A DNA stretch of 64,000 nt from Notolepis coatsorum (lineage: Eukaryota; Chordata; Actinopteri; Aulopiformes; Paralepididae), in the NCBI GenBank assembly GCA_963971535.1, contig OZ020593.1, forward strand, positions 21,415,721 to 21,479,720, read 5' to 3'. The notes under the pieces were generated by a model. The model did no database searches. It saw only the letters and a program-made list of their open reading frames with translations, and was not told the DNA's origin. Numbering within the stretch: position 1 is the stretch's first letter; every line of letters starts with the position of its first letter. This document shows positions 17,098-35,430 of this stretch, piece after piece. A program made the position numbers and the translations under genes.

Positions 17098-17180
17098 TGG
17101 CTTTAGCTCAGAATTAAAAAGCTCGTATTTGAATCATCAGATGTCAGGTGAAGAAATTCAAATCATCATTGCAAAAGCCA
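17098..17180 (-). ncRNA. SNORD36-type copy (pseudogene intron 1)
   Basis: TGGCTTT/AAAGCCA stem, ATGATGA C box, and both the 28S and 18S guides are present as in the intact-gene copy. Confidence 0.75.
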
Positions 17181-18057
17181 GTAGTAACATATCAAGAAGA
17201 TGTTGACCCAAGTGTCTTAGCTAAGCTACATGTACAGCAGAGGGCAATGACGTCGAGCTTGTAAAAGTTATCCCAATTTGTGATCACCACCAAGCAGACA
17301 TTGCTATATTTTTGCCCCCTGCCCCAATAGGCATACTGTAGTCCCATTTCTGTATTAAATATAGAATTGCATACCGATTCTAACTCTTGGTTAAATATCA
17401 CATGTCGTAGGATTCCCAACTGTTGGTTACATCCAACGTTACCGTCTAGGGTACTGCCACCTGAATTATGTGGTGGACGAAGGATGCAGTTGTTTGATGC
17501 GGAGCAGAGTTAGATTCAGGCGTTCACGCCGACCCAAATGAAGCGGTAAACACTCCAGGAATTTTACTCAACGAGGCAGGTGTAAGAGCACCCCATTTGT
17601 TGATCTTAGTGCAGAGGGGGTTCTGTGAAACTGCACCCTGGTCTCTAAGTTCCTCTGCATGCCTCACCTGCCCGGACGACGGGTGGCCTCTTGGTCGGGG
17701 TGTCGATCTTTCCAGCAGCCTTCTGCTCAGCGCGAGCCACCAGCCTCCTGCTTGGTCTCCGGTCTGTACTTGTGGGCCAGCTTGAACAGCTGTGTGGCTG
17801 AAGAGGGGAAACAAGTAAGTCACTAGTAGAAATACAGCCAGTCAACATCACTGCAGTGGGAAACCTTGGTTCTAATGAGCCAGCGGAACAGTTAAGGACA
17901 GTCTGATGCTAATATGATATACTACTACACTCAAGTTGCACACTATTTGACAAACAATGCCATTGACTCTTAGCTGCCTGAGATGTACTCCTGCTGACTT
18001 GTTCACAATCTGTAAGTCGCTTTGGATAAAGGCATCAGCTAAATTACTAAATGTAAA

Positions 18058-18130
18058 TTGCATCAGTGATCTTGGGATGTCAGCATTGCTGTTAAGAATG
18101 TGGAGGGTACATATTTCACATCATCTGCAA
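18058..18130 (-). ncRNA. Diverged SNORD24-like copy (pseudogene intron 3)
   Basis: Keeps CAGATGATGTGAAATA at the 5' end and AAGATCACTGATGC at the 3' end, but the ATATTTGCTATC guide is replaced. Probably non-functional. Confidence 0.5.
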
Positions 18131-18264
18131 AGCGGCCAATGTATGCAAAGAAATCCTCAGCAAACCTTGTAATACTCTTTAAGCTCATCCTCTCCGTTCA
18201 ACTAATCCATATGATAGAAGATGACATTTCACTTATAAGCTCATCAAGACCTCATGTCACATCA

Positions 18265-18579
<315 letters not shown>

Positions 18580-18624
18580 ATGTTGTTGGAAGGGAGATGT
18601 GGACCAGTGTGTCGACTCTAGCTA

Positions 18625-18750
<126 letters not shown>

Positions 18751-18827
18751 TTAGGCTAAGAAAGAAGAAAAACAAATTAAAGGCAATACTAGCAGAGGCT
18801 ATAACATCCACACATGATGCTCAGAAT

Positions 18828-18910
18828 TGGCTTTAGCTCAGAATTAAAAAGCTCGTATTTGAATCATCAGGTGTCAGGTGAAGAAATTCAAATCATCATT
18901 GCAAAAGCCA
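18828..18910 (-). ncRNA. SNORD36-type copy (pseudogene intron 1)
   Basis: Stem, C and D boxes and both guides intact; one change near C' (ATCAGGTGTC instead of ATCAGATGTC on the plus strand). This is the outermost snoRNA before similarity to RPL7A intron 1 ends near 19110. Confidence 0.72.
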
Positions 18911-19110
18911 GGAGTAGGAACATAATATCAAGAAGTGTTGAGCCACGTGTCTTTTAGGCTTAGCTAAGCTACATGGATACATTCCTCGAGTCGTGAGAAC
19001 GTCAGTAGGCAAACTTAATCAATGAGAACCTGCATGAATAAAACACTCGCACCAAATACAAAATCATAAAGCCTGTAGTGCATTTAAGAAGGTGACAAGA
19101 CACACGGCCC

Positions 19111-19199
19111 GTATCCATGTAGCTTAGCTAAGAGAGACACGTGGGTCAACATCTTCTTGATATGTTATTATTACTACATGTTCTCCCATCATCACCGAT
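19111..19199. other. Junction of the tandem duplication
   Basis: RPL7A intron-1 similarity ends near 19110. The next bases, about 19113-19170, are the reverse complement of intron-1 sequence seen at 17185-17230 and 18925-18975 (core GGGTCAACATCTTCTTGATAT). SURF1-like sequence follows from about 19200. A small inversion therefore marks the junction. Confidence 0.7.
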
Positions 19200-20436
19200 T
19201 TGGGGGATGGGAGGAAATGTGACAAAGGCACACAAAAAAAGATACTCATTCTGTGTATACAATGCTCACCGTCACCGTGCATGTCTCATGAACGCAGTCC
19301 TCTGTCTTGCGGTCTGGAATACAGAAGAGTCAGAGTGCGCGGACGCTGCGACCAGGAGCTCTACGTCCTGCCTGCCTCGCTCGCGTGTCGACCCAGAGAT
19401 CTGCCGAGAGAGGTCGCTGTTCTGCCCCATTTATGCTACCTACCGAGCGGCCCTGCGCTTGCGCACGCATGCGCATGACCCACAATCGTTTTCAACACTT
19501 TTTCCACCCATTGATTGATTGATTGAAAACTTTATTAACAGATTGTAGAATGTGGGAACAATACAGTACAGCTCAATACAAACAACTGCTAAGAAAAAAA
19601 AGTATTCTGTATTTTTGTACGACAACTAATAAAGAAACTAAGAGAGGATGAAGACCAGAATAAAGACTTTCGTCTTGTTTACATATGGGTCATCCATTTT
19701 CAATTAATCAAGACATTATGACATTGATTGATTGATTGAATTTTTTTTTATTAACAGATTGCAGAATGGGTACAATACAGTACAGCTCAATACACACAAT
19801 TGTTAAGGGAATGCAGACCAGAGAAAGACTTTCGTCTTGTTTACATCAGGGTCCCCCATTTTCAATTCATCATAACATAATATGACATACATGACACATA
19901 CAGATAGACAGTACTGTTACATCCAGACATTTATGACATACAAGATCTACAAATATACAGTACTGTTTATCGAGTAGAAAGAGTCTAAAAAGAGAGTATA
20001 TACATTTGAGGGGGAAGAAACTGTACATTGGAGGTTGGGGGAGGGGGTTGGGTAGGCGGGGTGGGGGAACTGTACATTGGCGGGGGTTGGGTTTGGACAT
20101 TTACAGGGGCCAATTTCGGATTTCAGTCCCCCGTAGGTTCTCGTTTAGAGAGGTTTTGAAGGTGGGTAGTGATTCACAAACTACTACTACTACTGTCCTT
20201 TACCTGGGCCCCAATATAGGTTCTAGTTGCTTATTACAATCCACCTATGGCACAAAATGACACTTGACATATTGATAATTCAAACATATTGATAATTCAA
20301 ACTCAAAACTCAGTGAATCCATTATTGTTCTGAATTTGATGTTTTCAAAGTGACTGAATGTGTTTTTCCTTTCACATGTACTTTGTGCAACAACTTCTTA
20401 CACGTGGTATGCAAAGTTCATCAAAAAGATTAAATG
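19200..20436 (+). pseudogene. SURF1 pseudogene fragment (3' half duplicate)
   Basis: 19200-19430 matches the intron and exon at 2690-2905. Shared coding text includes GGAATACAGAAG(A/G)GTCAGAG, but CACTCC is missing and there are frame-breaking changes. 20180-20436 matches intron 8 and the last exon (6900-7147), ending with a changed stop region AAAGATTAAATGA. Exons equivalent to 3520-6880 are missing and the gap is filled by LINE tails. No ORF of SURF1 type remains. Confidence 0.88.
19505..20176 (-). mobile_element. LINE 3'UTR copies, minus strand
   Basis: Two adjacent minus-strand tails (about 19505-19695 and 19722-20176), each starting with TTGATTGATTGA and containing AACAGATTGCAGAATGGGTA-type sequence. 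The second reaches a degraded coding end (CACTACCCACCTTCAAAACC on the minus strand) matching the LINE at 21365-21440. It sits inside the SURF1 pseudogene. Confidence 0.8.
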
Positions 20437-22440
20437 AGATGCAACATAATTGTAAAATTGGTGAAATGGTTAATGTGTAAGACGTTAGGTAAATAGTGTT
20501 TATGGCTGGAAAATTATGGAATAAGCAACTGCTTACAACACATGCATCCATTGACCATCATGTAAATAGTATTTAGAGTAGACTTGTATATTCTTGATTC
20601 ATGCGTTTGTTGATTATCATAATAAATTAAGAATTAGCACCTGTTTTTGTTGATTTAATATGTCTGTGCAATTACCGGTATAGGCTACAGATAGGACACT
20701 CTTACTTTGGTTTAGAGCCGAGCGCTAATAAACTTTGCTTGAATAAGAGGAAATGGTTGAGTGAGTTTGTCAGAAAGGCCATCATGGCGAATTTCTATCA
20801 ACGCTGACCTCCAGAAATGTCAATGTTCCAGAGCCACATTTTGCTCAAGTCAACATCAAGAGGCTGTTTGGACCGACATCTTTAAAAAGTAAAAAAGGAA
20901 CAGGTGAATTTTGACAGCTACATCTTTTCTCAGAACCACAATTTCATAACTCCATCTTGATATTTTACAAAGACAAACTCTAAAATCATGTCTTTCAAAA
21001 TGTCAGCCAAGGACCATGCTGACAAAGGCACTAAAAACAAGATTACAAACATCACAAAACAAACTGGTCAGACTACTGCTCTTACTCCTAGAACCCACCT
21101 CACCCCTGCCCATTTTGACAACCTAGGATGGCTTAGAGTAGACTACAGTACAGCAACTTGCAATGGGCCTGGTCTACAAGATACACTACACCACTAAGGT
21201 ACATGTCAAAATACTCCCCAAAGGTCAGTGAATACCACGACCACAACACAGAGAGTTCCACAAATCATGCCCAACCCATATTCGGCTCAAACAAGGGACT
21301 AAACACGTTCCGCAATTATGCCACATCAATGTGGAATGCCCTACCCACAGCCGTAAAAAAAAACGTGAATCACTACCCACCTTCAAAAACGCTCAAAGAG
21401 CACCTACGGGAGGCTGCAATTCGAAACTGGCCACCGTAGATGTCCAAACCCCCTCCCACATATATATATTTTCTGTTAGAATGTTTAGTAGTACTGTATA
21501 TTTGCATATCTTGTATGTCACAAATGTAACTACTGTATATCATTAGATTATTATATCTGTATGTTGTGCATGTCATAAATGTAATTATGAATTGAAAATG
21601 GGAGACCCTGATGTAAACAAGACAAAAGTCTCTCTGGTCTGCAACTCCTTAAACAATTGTGTATCGAGCTGTACTGTACCCATTCTGCAATCTGTTGTTT
21701 TCAATCAATGCATTGGTGCATGCTCATAGAACGAACTTGGTACAACTACTATTGAGACCATTAGCAAGTTACCCCAGAAAATCATCAAGCCATTCGAGGG
21801 TACATTGTATTACATGTTGATGGTAACTAATGCAACATGTTGGTATTTTATGAGCAACACCGTTAACCTATTTAGCTCTATATATATATAGATGTCCAAT
21901 AAATTAGACCTTGTGCCAAAGGTGCCACTGGTTCCATCCATAAGGTCTCTTCCCATAGACTGATTATTTCCTATGGTGCACACTGGTCACCAAGAGACAA
22001 AACCAGTCGAGTCACGTCTACTTAAGATATTCCTTTATTGATCCCCTTGGGAAAATGTACTTAATTAAATTATTTCCACAAGGTTAGCCACAGAATTACT
22101 TGAATTTGAACCAGGGTAGCTGCACAACTTAAGTTACATTTTAAATCCATAAGACCTTTTTGATAAGAAAACATTTCCTCAGGCAAAAAAGCCAGTTTTA
22201 AAGGCTAGGACTACATATTATACATTCCTTTTTCACGTCAATGTCATCACATGACTCCTTCCATATACCACTTCCACACTAAATCCCATGATTAAGCATG
22301 TATACATTAAATGGATGCGCACAATAATGCAACATATTTTGAACAGTAAGATTCATACTATTCTTTAAACATACTCTTCCATTTACAGTCGACGTAAATA
22401 TTCTGATGCATAAAAAACAAAAACAACCAGTATGTTGAGT
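20437..22440. other. Duplicate of the SURF1-RPL7A intergenic region
   Basis: A diverged second copy of 7148-8410, continuous except for a LINE insertion at 21020-21708. No independent gene is seen. Confidence 0.75.
21020..21708 (+). mobile_element. 5'-truncated non-LTR retrotransposon (LINE)
   Basis: Frames here give LTPAHFDNLGWLRVDYST and, shifted, FRNYATSMWNALPTAVKK, which resemble the C-terminal part of LINE reverse-transcriptase ORFs. The standard tail follows to 21708. The matching site in the other duplicate (CCAAGGACCATGCATTGCATGC at about 7718-7738) lacks it, which gives a clear empty site. Frameshifts show it is dead. Clade not assigned. Confidence 0.8.
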
Positions 22441-22466
22441 CAACACTTATTTTAATATGAAACAGT

Positions 22467-27969
<5,503 letters not shown>

Positions 27970-28160
27970 GTTGGTTCAGACAGAAAGAAAGACCAGAGGA
28001 TTGTGGGTAATATAAGTACCGCGATACTTGCGGCGCGGTGACGAGACGTCCTAAGCGCTGGTCTCAGGTCGGGTTGATCTCATGATGGAATCCATTCAAT
28101 AATATTAATGGCAAAATAGCTAACTGGTCCAGGATCAGTGGGCTACAGGGAACTCCGCCG
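27970..28160. promoter_or_regulatory. Shared RPL7A/MED22 divergent promoter region
   Basis: Less than 300 bp separates the RPL7A start codon (minus, 27969) from the first MED22 splice donor (plus, 28250). The minus strand has a TOP-like pyrimidine tract (GGTCTTTCTTTCTGTCTG) just upstream of ATG. Divergent RPL7A-MED22 transcription is conserved in the vertebrate surfeit cluster. Exact start sites are inferred. Confidence 0.7.
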
Positions 28161-28249
28161 AAGATACGTCATTTACAATGGACGGCGGCCGTGTTTTTGA
28201 ACCGCAAACGTTTCCACACAAGTATTGTTTGTAAATTATGCTCTAGGAG
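28161..28249 (+). other. Putative non-coding first exon of MED22
   Basis: Ends at a strong donor CTAGGAG|GTGAGT (GT at 28250-28251). The 5' limit is not determined. The coding exon with the ATG begins after an acceptor at 28507-28508. Confidence 0.55.
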
Positions 28250-28512
28250 GTGAGTAAGTTGTAACTGTATTAACATAGCGAAACGGAAAATAGTTTACAG
28301 GTTATGTATAACGTTATGTAGCTAACATAGCTACTTATACATGATTGCTTCATTGTTTTCTCGTGTGAGTAGGTCCACAACGAGATTTATGTATGTATGT
28401 TGCTGTTGTCTTGTCTCTCGTGTTGTCGTGTTCATGTTACTCTGTGCAGTAAACTCATGGTCTGAATGGGTTTGTCATTTAGCTGCTTTGCCTGTTGTTC
28501 CTGAGCAGCACG

Positions 28513-31500
28513 ATGGCCAACCAAAGGGTGCTCCCTCAAAGCAAAGAAACGCTCCTCCAGAGCTACAACAAAAGACTAAAGGATGACATCAGATCGATTC
28601 TCGACAACTTCACGGAAATCATCAAAACAGCAAAGGTATGCCCATCCCATCCCTCCTCCCCCTTTTACACAGAAATAATATGGTTGGGTTATGTTCATGC
28701 CCTCATATTATATTTACATTTTCTCTAGGTGGAGGAGGAGACGCAGGTCTCCAGAGCAACCCAGGGGGAGCAGGACCATTATGAGATGCACGTCAGAGCA
28801 GCCAACATTGTAAGTGTTTGTCATTCTTCATCAGCGTCACTGTCAGCCAGAACTGAAGGCACTGTTATGTAGAATGCAACAGTGATCACGTAAACATTTC
28901 ATGGACACAATGCTATCTCTTTGGACAGAGATCTTTCCGGGCCAAAAAATATATAATATAAAAGTTATAATATAACTGATAGGGCACACAGATCCTCATC
29001 CGCACCTTTGATTGATTACACCGTTTACTTTTCTCATATTTTTTATATTCCGATCGAATTTCTATTTTTCTCCCATCCCAATTTCGTATATCCAATTCTT
29101 CCCTCCCCTGTCTTGAACGTTGCTAGACTATGCCTCCCACTGGTCGGTTGTAGTGAGGACAGAAGCCTTGCATCACATGTCCCCTCCGGTACACGATGAG
29201 GCAGCCTGTCGCATCTTTTCACCGCAGCAGCTCGAACTCTCGGTGGCGAGGAGTAACGCGTGGGAGGCTCACGCTGCCCCCGCTACTTCCTGCTTCCGTC
29301 GCACCGGCGTCACCAAACCGACCTGTAGGAGTCGCTGTCCACAACGTTTAATCCCCACCCACCGGCTTTCCCACCCTCTTAACACTTGCCAATTGTGTTA
29401 GTATGAACGACCGGCCAGCCGGTAGCAACGCAGAGAGCTGGGCTCGATACCAGCATCTCCTGCGTTAGTGGCGAGCGCCTTGCCCACTGCGCCAATCAGC
29501 CGCCCCTATATTTACGTCTTTCTACTATTACCCTTCCCATACCTGTACCCCCCCCCCCACCCCACCCCAATGCTGCTATGACACCCAGATTTCCCCAAGG
29601 GGATCAATAAAGGAATATCTTATCTTATCTTTTTTTTTGATCCACTTTTTCTCCCATCCCAATTTCGTATCATCCAATTCAACCCTCCCCTGTCACGGAC
29701 GCTGTTTCTTGCCTCCCACAAGCCGGCTGCAATGTGGACTAAGTCATACATAGCACAAGTCCCCTCCGGTACTTGAGGTAACAGCAGTCGCATCTTTTCA
29801 CCTGCGCAGCTCGATCTCTCAGTGGCGAGGAGTAACGCGTGGGAGGCTCACGCTGCCCCCGACACTTCCTGATTCTACTGCGCAGGCGCACCAACCGACC
29901 TGTAGGAGTCGCTGTCCACAACGCCCGATCCCCACCCATCAGTTTCCCACCCCCTAATACGGCCAATGTGTATTAGTACGAACGACCAGCTAAACTGAAA
30001 ACAATGTGGAGCGCTGGATTCGAACACGCGAACCCAGCGTCTCCACATTGGTGGCGAGTGCCTTGCCCACTACACCACCTAGCCGCTATCTTATCTTATC
30101 TTATAGTACACTGAAACATCACGAACATGGTTGTAATTTCTACACTTCACTCTGTGAACTGTGTTCGCCGTGGCAGGTGCGCGCCGGCGAGTCCCTGATG
30201 AAGCTGGTGTCGGACCTGAAGCAGTTCCTGATCCTGAATGACTTCCCCTCCGTGAACGACGCCATCGGCCTCCAGAACCAGCAGCTCCGCGCGCTGCAGG
30301 AGGAGTGCGACAAGAAACTCACCAACCTCCGCGACGAGATCGCCATTGACCTGTACGAGCTAGAGGAAGAATATTACTCCTCCAGGTACAAGTAGGCTCA
30401 CGCAGCCAGCCCCCCCCCTAACCCACTGCCCTTCATGAATATGAATCCTACCCCCCCCATTCACCACAGTGCCTTATAGGCAGGGCTGGGAAACTTAACA
30501 CCAGCCACAAGCCAAACCATTGTACATGGTGGCAGTGGGTGGTTACAGGTATTTTTTGTTTGTTAAAACAAGTGTTCAATAGCTCTACATTCCAACAGCC
30601 ATCACTGATATATAGAGTGTTTGGTCAGCAACATGGGTCTCCCAGTCCCTCCGCTCTGCAGTAAACATAAAATACATTTCCTGGTATACCAGAACATGCA
30701 TTTTGTGTTTGCTGCAGAGCAGAGGGACTGGGAGACTCATGTTACTGACCAGACAATCTATATCAGTGATGGCTGCTGGAGCGTAGAGCTATTATTTTAA
30801 CAAACAAAAAAAGACCTCTTACAGCACCTTAGTTTGTCCACTCTACCAGCCACTTTGCTATAGTTAAACAACCACTAAGAGGATTGTTTCTATTTTAAAA
30901 ATCAGTTTGGCTGGTAAAATAGTGGAGGTGGTCCGTCCGCGGTGGCTGACGGACAAAAACAAGTTTAATTTCTTGCCCTGGCTCTTTATGTAGGTTTGAA
31001 TAACACCCCTGAAAGCTTTAGTGTTGTGGCTTTACTCTCTCTCACCTTCATTTTGGATGTCTTTCAAAACTGTACCATTTACAGTTCATCAACGAATACA
31101 CACACAGCCAACGTCCAGTTGTGTGATGTACAGTGTTGCATGCCGTGGTGAAAACCCATCTAATTTCAGTAGTAGACTAGACTAGACGCCCACCCATGAC
31201 ATTGTTTGTATTGTAGATGATGAGTAAGTGCCTTGGGTTTTTTTATGCTTCATGTGTCATGATTGCTGTTTTTATATTAGAATAGAATAGAGTATTCCTA
31301 TATTATTCTTCAGACAGGAAGCCATGTGTTAGACTTAATCATGAAAGGGGAATACCACTGGATTTCTGCATTTTTAAAGATGTCATTCCCACAGTTAAGT
31401 GTGTATTCTCTACTGCAAAATCTATAACATTGACAAATCATGTATAGCACTGCCATGAATCTCATATGGTCCAAAAAGATTTCTGGTCGGGTTTCTAGCT

Positions 31501-34064
31501 TGAAGCAGACTTGGGAGAGTAATTTGTACAAATGTTGACCGGACTATCTTAGAATAGTAATCCTAGGAATAGACCACCTAAGTGACTTTGGACTTGATAT
31601 TGAACATCTGGATCTCAAAATACAATTCTCTATGGTGAAAATGAATTATTTTAATATTAATTCGATTCAAAACTGATTCTCGATTCAATACATGCATAGA
31701 TTTGATTCTAGATTCAATGCATGCATAGATTTTATTCTAGATTGCAGTTTTGAGTTACTTTTCCCATTTGAAATAGACACTTTAATAGGTCTCAAAGAAA
31801 AAACCACACTGAAATCAAATCAATGTAAACCTAGAGTACGATTTATTTTCCAGTTTAGTCCAGTCAGTAAGAAACATAAATGCAATCATTTGAACAGAAA
31901 CACGTTACTGGCATGTCTTCGGGACTAACAAAGCAAGACAAAAGAACACTTTTTTCTTTTATATAAATCTTTGGAATTTGTGAATTGATTTTAAACCGGT
32001 AGAGGTAGAATAGATTTTTTTTGCACACCCCTACTACGACAGCCACAGATCTTGGACATTGCAGCCCATTCATTTTCCCATGGAGGGGACATTTGAATCC
32101 GGCACCACACGGTCACTTATGTGGTCTATAACAGGGATTCTTAAATCGATTGGTAATCCTCTTTAAATGTCGAGATCATCATGTTGTGTTCTTCCTTAGT
32201 TCTCTTAAAGGAACACGCCAACATTTTGGGAAATTAGCTTACCGTCTTCTCCAGAGAGAGACAAGAAGATAGATACCAGTTTCCTCTCTGTGCGTTCAGT
32301 AGAAAGCTATCTGGCTGCATGTTAGCCTAGCTTAGCACAATGAATGAAAGCGGACATGGCCGGTTAGCCTTCGGGAGAGGTGTTAGTTGGACAATGCGTA
32401 GGCTAACCGGCCATGTCCGCTTCCTTCATTGTGCTAGGCTAACATGCAGCCAGATAGCTTTCTACTGAACGCACAGAGAGAAAACTGGTATTTATCTTCT
32501 GGTATCTTTGTCTCTCTCTGGAGAAGACGATAAGCTAATTTCCCAAAATTTTGGGGCGTTCTTTTAAAAGTACCATAGACTTGAAGTGTTGACCAGAGAG
32601 CATGAAGTGTTTTTGAAATGAAAACACTTGATTTGACAGGTTTCACATTCAAAAGTGTTGTAAACTAAATGTAGTAATGTATCCCTGGTGTTATGGATGG
32701 ATCATGTTACACATCTATGGCACTTGCTGTAAAACACTATGTAGGGAAGGAAAGAAGAAGGAACATTACTGGAAAAGAAATATGCATTCACACTAAAACT
32801 ATATTGAAAATACAACTTTTAAAGATTTTACAATTATGTGAAGTTATATATTTCTTTTTTGAATCACTAGTATAAAAAGCTAGCCTATATAATCTGTTTA
32901 ATTTTGAGTAGGAACTACGGAAGCATGTACAGGGTAGTTTATGTAATCGGACCTGACTGTTTATTTATTTGAGATTGATTTATTTTTCTTTTAAACTATT
33001 CCCACTGGTGAAATAGAATTTAGGTTCCTAAAGACTTTGCCTTCTGTAAAAAGGAACCAGGACCAGGTGTTTTTATATTGCTAGATTCCGTCCTTAGCCC
33101 TCGGTGATGTGAAACGTGCACGCCGTGTCCCGTCACACGTGCACTGTTGCACACATTCACTGTGCTCGTTTGTACCCTATAGTCTGTGTCGGCTATCTGC
33201 ACAGGCCCACAACGATTAAAGCAATAAAGTAGAGACAAAACACTGCAGTAGTTTGTCTAATTTGTTTTCCTGTGAGAAAGGTGACGATTCATTTTTCTGT
33301 GCGACTTTTGACTGAGAGCTGCCTCGCTTTAATACCGCTTTGAGCATTCCAGGTGTGGGTCTCTCTTCTGCCTGTGCACTTCTAGATCAGGGACTAACGC
33401 ACCCCTCTCCTATGTTTGGTGAAGTTAAAATCCACTCGGTTAGCCATGTGCCCACTGTAGCCAACCAGTCCTCGGGGGGCTTTTCAGCGTTGTACCATTT
33501 CATATATCCAGTTGTGTCAAAACTATTTGATGCACGGTATATTCAAGCTGAGGAAAACATCACATTAACCTGCCATTCATACAAGACTTAGCCTATAAAG
33601 CAGCAAATACAAGACGTCTAACAAGCTTGCAGGCTTCTCTTAAACCAGTAACTATTCCCTTCACTCCTTCCCTTTCCCTCTCTTTTAATGCGTAAACCTT
33701 TCACATTTGTCTGTCGTATCTGTGCATCTGTGTACTTTCCCCCCCGTATGCGTGCGAATGTGCTTATTGTGACTGGGTGCGTTTGTCTTGCTCCTCTCTT
33801 CTCTCTCTCTCTGCTGCGCTGATTCTATGCCCCCTATTGGTTTTTGTTCTGGAAAGCTACAGTCAGTGGGACAGTACCGACCTGCCCCTATGCGAGGCCT
33901 ACCGGCAGCGGGACAGCTGGGCCTCCCCGGGCATCAGCTGCGGGTCGGCCCCCCCGGGGGGCGGCAGGGAGGACGCCGATGGCCCTCCTTCACAGGAGAC
34001 CACCACCACGCCCCCGCACAACCTGAACGGACACGGGACGACCTCGTCGGAGAAAGCGCCGTGA
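28513..34064 (+). CDS. MED22: MED22 (SURF5), Mediator head subunit; two C-terminal forms
   Basis: MED22 is a subunit of the Mediator head module, which links transcription factors to RNA polymerase II. Exons: 28513-28635, 28729-28809 and 30177-30385, then either read-through to TAG at 30393-30395 (short form, 140 aa, ending YYSSRYK) or splicing at GT 30386 to 33857-34064 (long form, about 206 aa, containing DLPLCEAY). Other readable parts are [46 protein letters not shown] and [18 protein letters not shown]. Mammalian MED22 has the same pair of short and long C-termini. The acceptor for the last exon could be 33857 or 6 bp later; both keep the frame. Intron 2 is interrupted by two minus-strand SINEs. 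Confidence 0.96.
29028..29504 (-). mobile_element. tRNA-derived SINE (MED22 intron)
   Basis: A minus-strand copy of the SINE family; the T-rich 5' side corresponds to its A-rich tail and the head is at about 29504. Confidence 0.75.
29514..29632 (+). mobile_element. Retroposon tail ending in (TCTTA)n
   Basis: Contains TTTCCCCAAGGGGATCAATAAAGGAATA followed by TCTTATCTTA repeats (written here in two parts for the read: TTTCCCCAAGGGGATCAATA, then AAGGAATA). Reverse-complement relatives occur near 7972, 22030 and 54525. A SINE (29630-30086) is inserted in the repeat tail, which resumes at 30088. Confidence 0.65.
29630..30086 (-). mobile_element. tRNA-derived SINE (MED22 intron)
   Basis: A minus-strand SINE very similar to 5239-5718, including identical encoded text in one shadow frame. 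It is inserted in a TCTTA repeat that flanks it on both sides. Confidence 0.8.
30562..30803. mobile_element. MITE, sister of 25289-25662
   Basis: GTTAAAACAAGTG... and ...TATTTTAAC are inverted ends. Arms carry AGCTCTACATTCCAACAGCC and its inverse with changes. Located downstream of the MED22 short-form stop. Confidence 0.78.
32209..32563. mobile_element. Palindromic TTAA-flanked MITE
   Basis: Arms of about 160 bp (32209-32369 and 32401-32563) are near-perfect inverted repeats around a 31-bp spacer. The element is flanked by TTAA at 32205-32208 and 32564-32567, as expected for piggyBac-type mobilisation. Ends start AGGAACACGCCAACATTTTG. A partial relative is at 63360-63579. Confidence 0.85.
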
Positions 34065-35430
34065 AGCACTGGAGAAAGTCGAGATACTGTTTTTGGCATA
34101 CTAAAAAGACCTCTTCACAGTTTGTGTGTGTATATATATATATAGCGGTACTGTATGTGTAGGTTAGTGTTAACAGCTGTGTTGTATTATACTTGGGACC
34201 TCCTCTGCCTACACGGGTACCACGGGGAAACATCACCATGGAAGAATCACCACTACACCGTCGATAAGCTAAAATGGCAGAATAGTAACATTATTATTTT
34301 TTAAATGTATTCATCACAAGTAATTTTACATAGTGATATGCTGGCTCTTGCTGCCTATCTACACGTTAGGTTGTGGTGGCCATTAGGGGGGGGTCATGTA
34401 GTAGGGCTGTCCCAGACTAAGGATTTGGATAGTCGACTAAACTGGCCGAAATTTGCAGATAGTCGACTACCCCCCTGAATCATTTGGGCTGTGGGGGGTG
34501 CTTAATGTCTGAAGGAGTAGACTGAAGGCTCCTTGTCCTCTCTGCGAAAGCATGCAATTGATCTACTGATGGATACATCTAGATATTTGTCTAGTCTAGT
34601 GTGTTAATAGATGGGTGAAATCCTCTTTCAGTGCCACTGTGCCTGTTTTCTTATAGGCAGCCTCGCTGGTATGCGTGCCATTAGTGTTAGCCACGCTTCT
34701 AGGCCTCTTTGCTTTTGGAAAGAATAAAATAATTTTTTTTATAAGATTATAAAAAAATTATTTGAGAGGTTGGCAGTCGACTACGGCTCCTTTCGATCTA
34801 CTATTCGGGGTCAGCCCTAGTATGTAGCGTCATTGTCAATACCTGGAGCTCTCATTCTAACCATTCCCTCCTGCACCCACACCCCTTACCCTAAATCAGG
34901 GTTCGTATCCTATTCCCTACCCCTCACCCTAAACCGGGTTTGTATCCTATTCTCTACCCCTACACCCCTTCCTTACCCTAAACCAGGTTCGTATCCTACC
35001 CCCTCCCTCTCCACCACCACACATTTTTTATTTGACTACTATGATGAGTAGCTTAGATGTTTGTTAAGGGATTGGGTTTCTTCATTGAGCGCTTATTCTT
35101 ATGATTAGGGCACAAGTATCTCGTGTTTTATTATAAATAAAACCCAATCAAATGCAGAATTTGCAAATACCGCTCTATACAACAAATACTGAACTATAAG
35201 AATTTTCAGGTTTTTCAAAAGCCAGAGAATTCAAACTTAAGAAAAAGCAACGGTTTAATATCCCTGTAGAACTTTTTTTCTCTTTATAATTGTACGATGC
35301 TTGACCACAGAACTGCATGAGTGTATGATTTTGGATTTCATTTATAGTGTTTTTTTTGTAATGTGATTTTCATTTTGTATGTTTTTATAATTACATCACA
35401 CATTAGTCAGCTTAATAAAGTACAAGTATA
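34065..35430 (+). other. MED22 long-form 3'UTR, AATAAA at 35414-35419
   Basis: Follows the long-form stop. A canonical AATAAA lies at 35414-35419. It contains a hAT-type MITE at 34402-34819 and short CCTTACCCTAAA-type repeats at about 34870-35010. Confidence 0.65.
34402..34819. mobile_element. hAT-type MITE (empty of nested element)
   Basis: Ends TAGGGCTG/CAGCCCTA with interior TAGTCGACTA motifs. Flanks TCATGTAG and GTATGTAG resemble an aged 8-bp duplication. It is a sister of 56996-58460 but lacks the 951-bp nested insert, showing GGGGTGCTTAATGTCTGAAG at about 34494-34513. Confidence 0.82.

Larger units (their letters stand above)
30396..33856. other. MED22 intron/short-form 3'UTR with MITEs
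   Basis: No further coding exon seen. It holds MITEs at 30562-30803 and 32209-32563. The stretch 31000-32150 is AT-rich with no feature supported. Confidence 0.55.
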
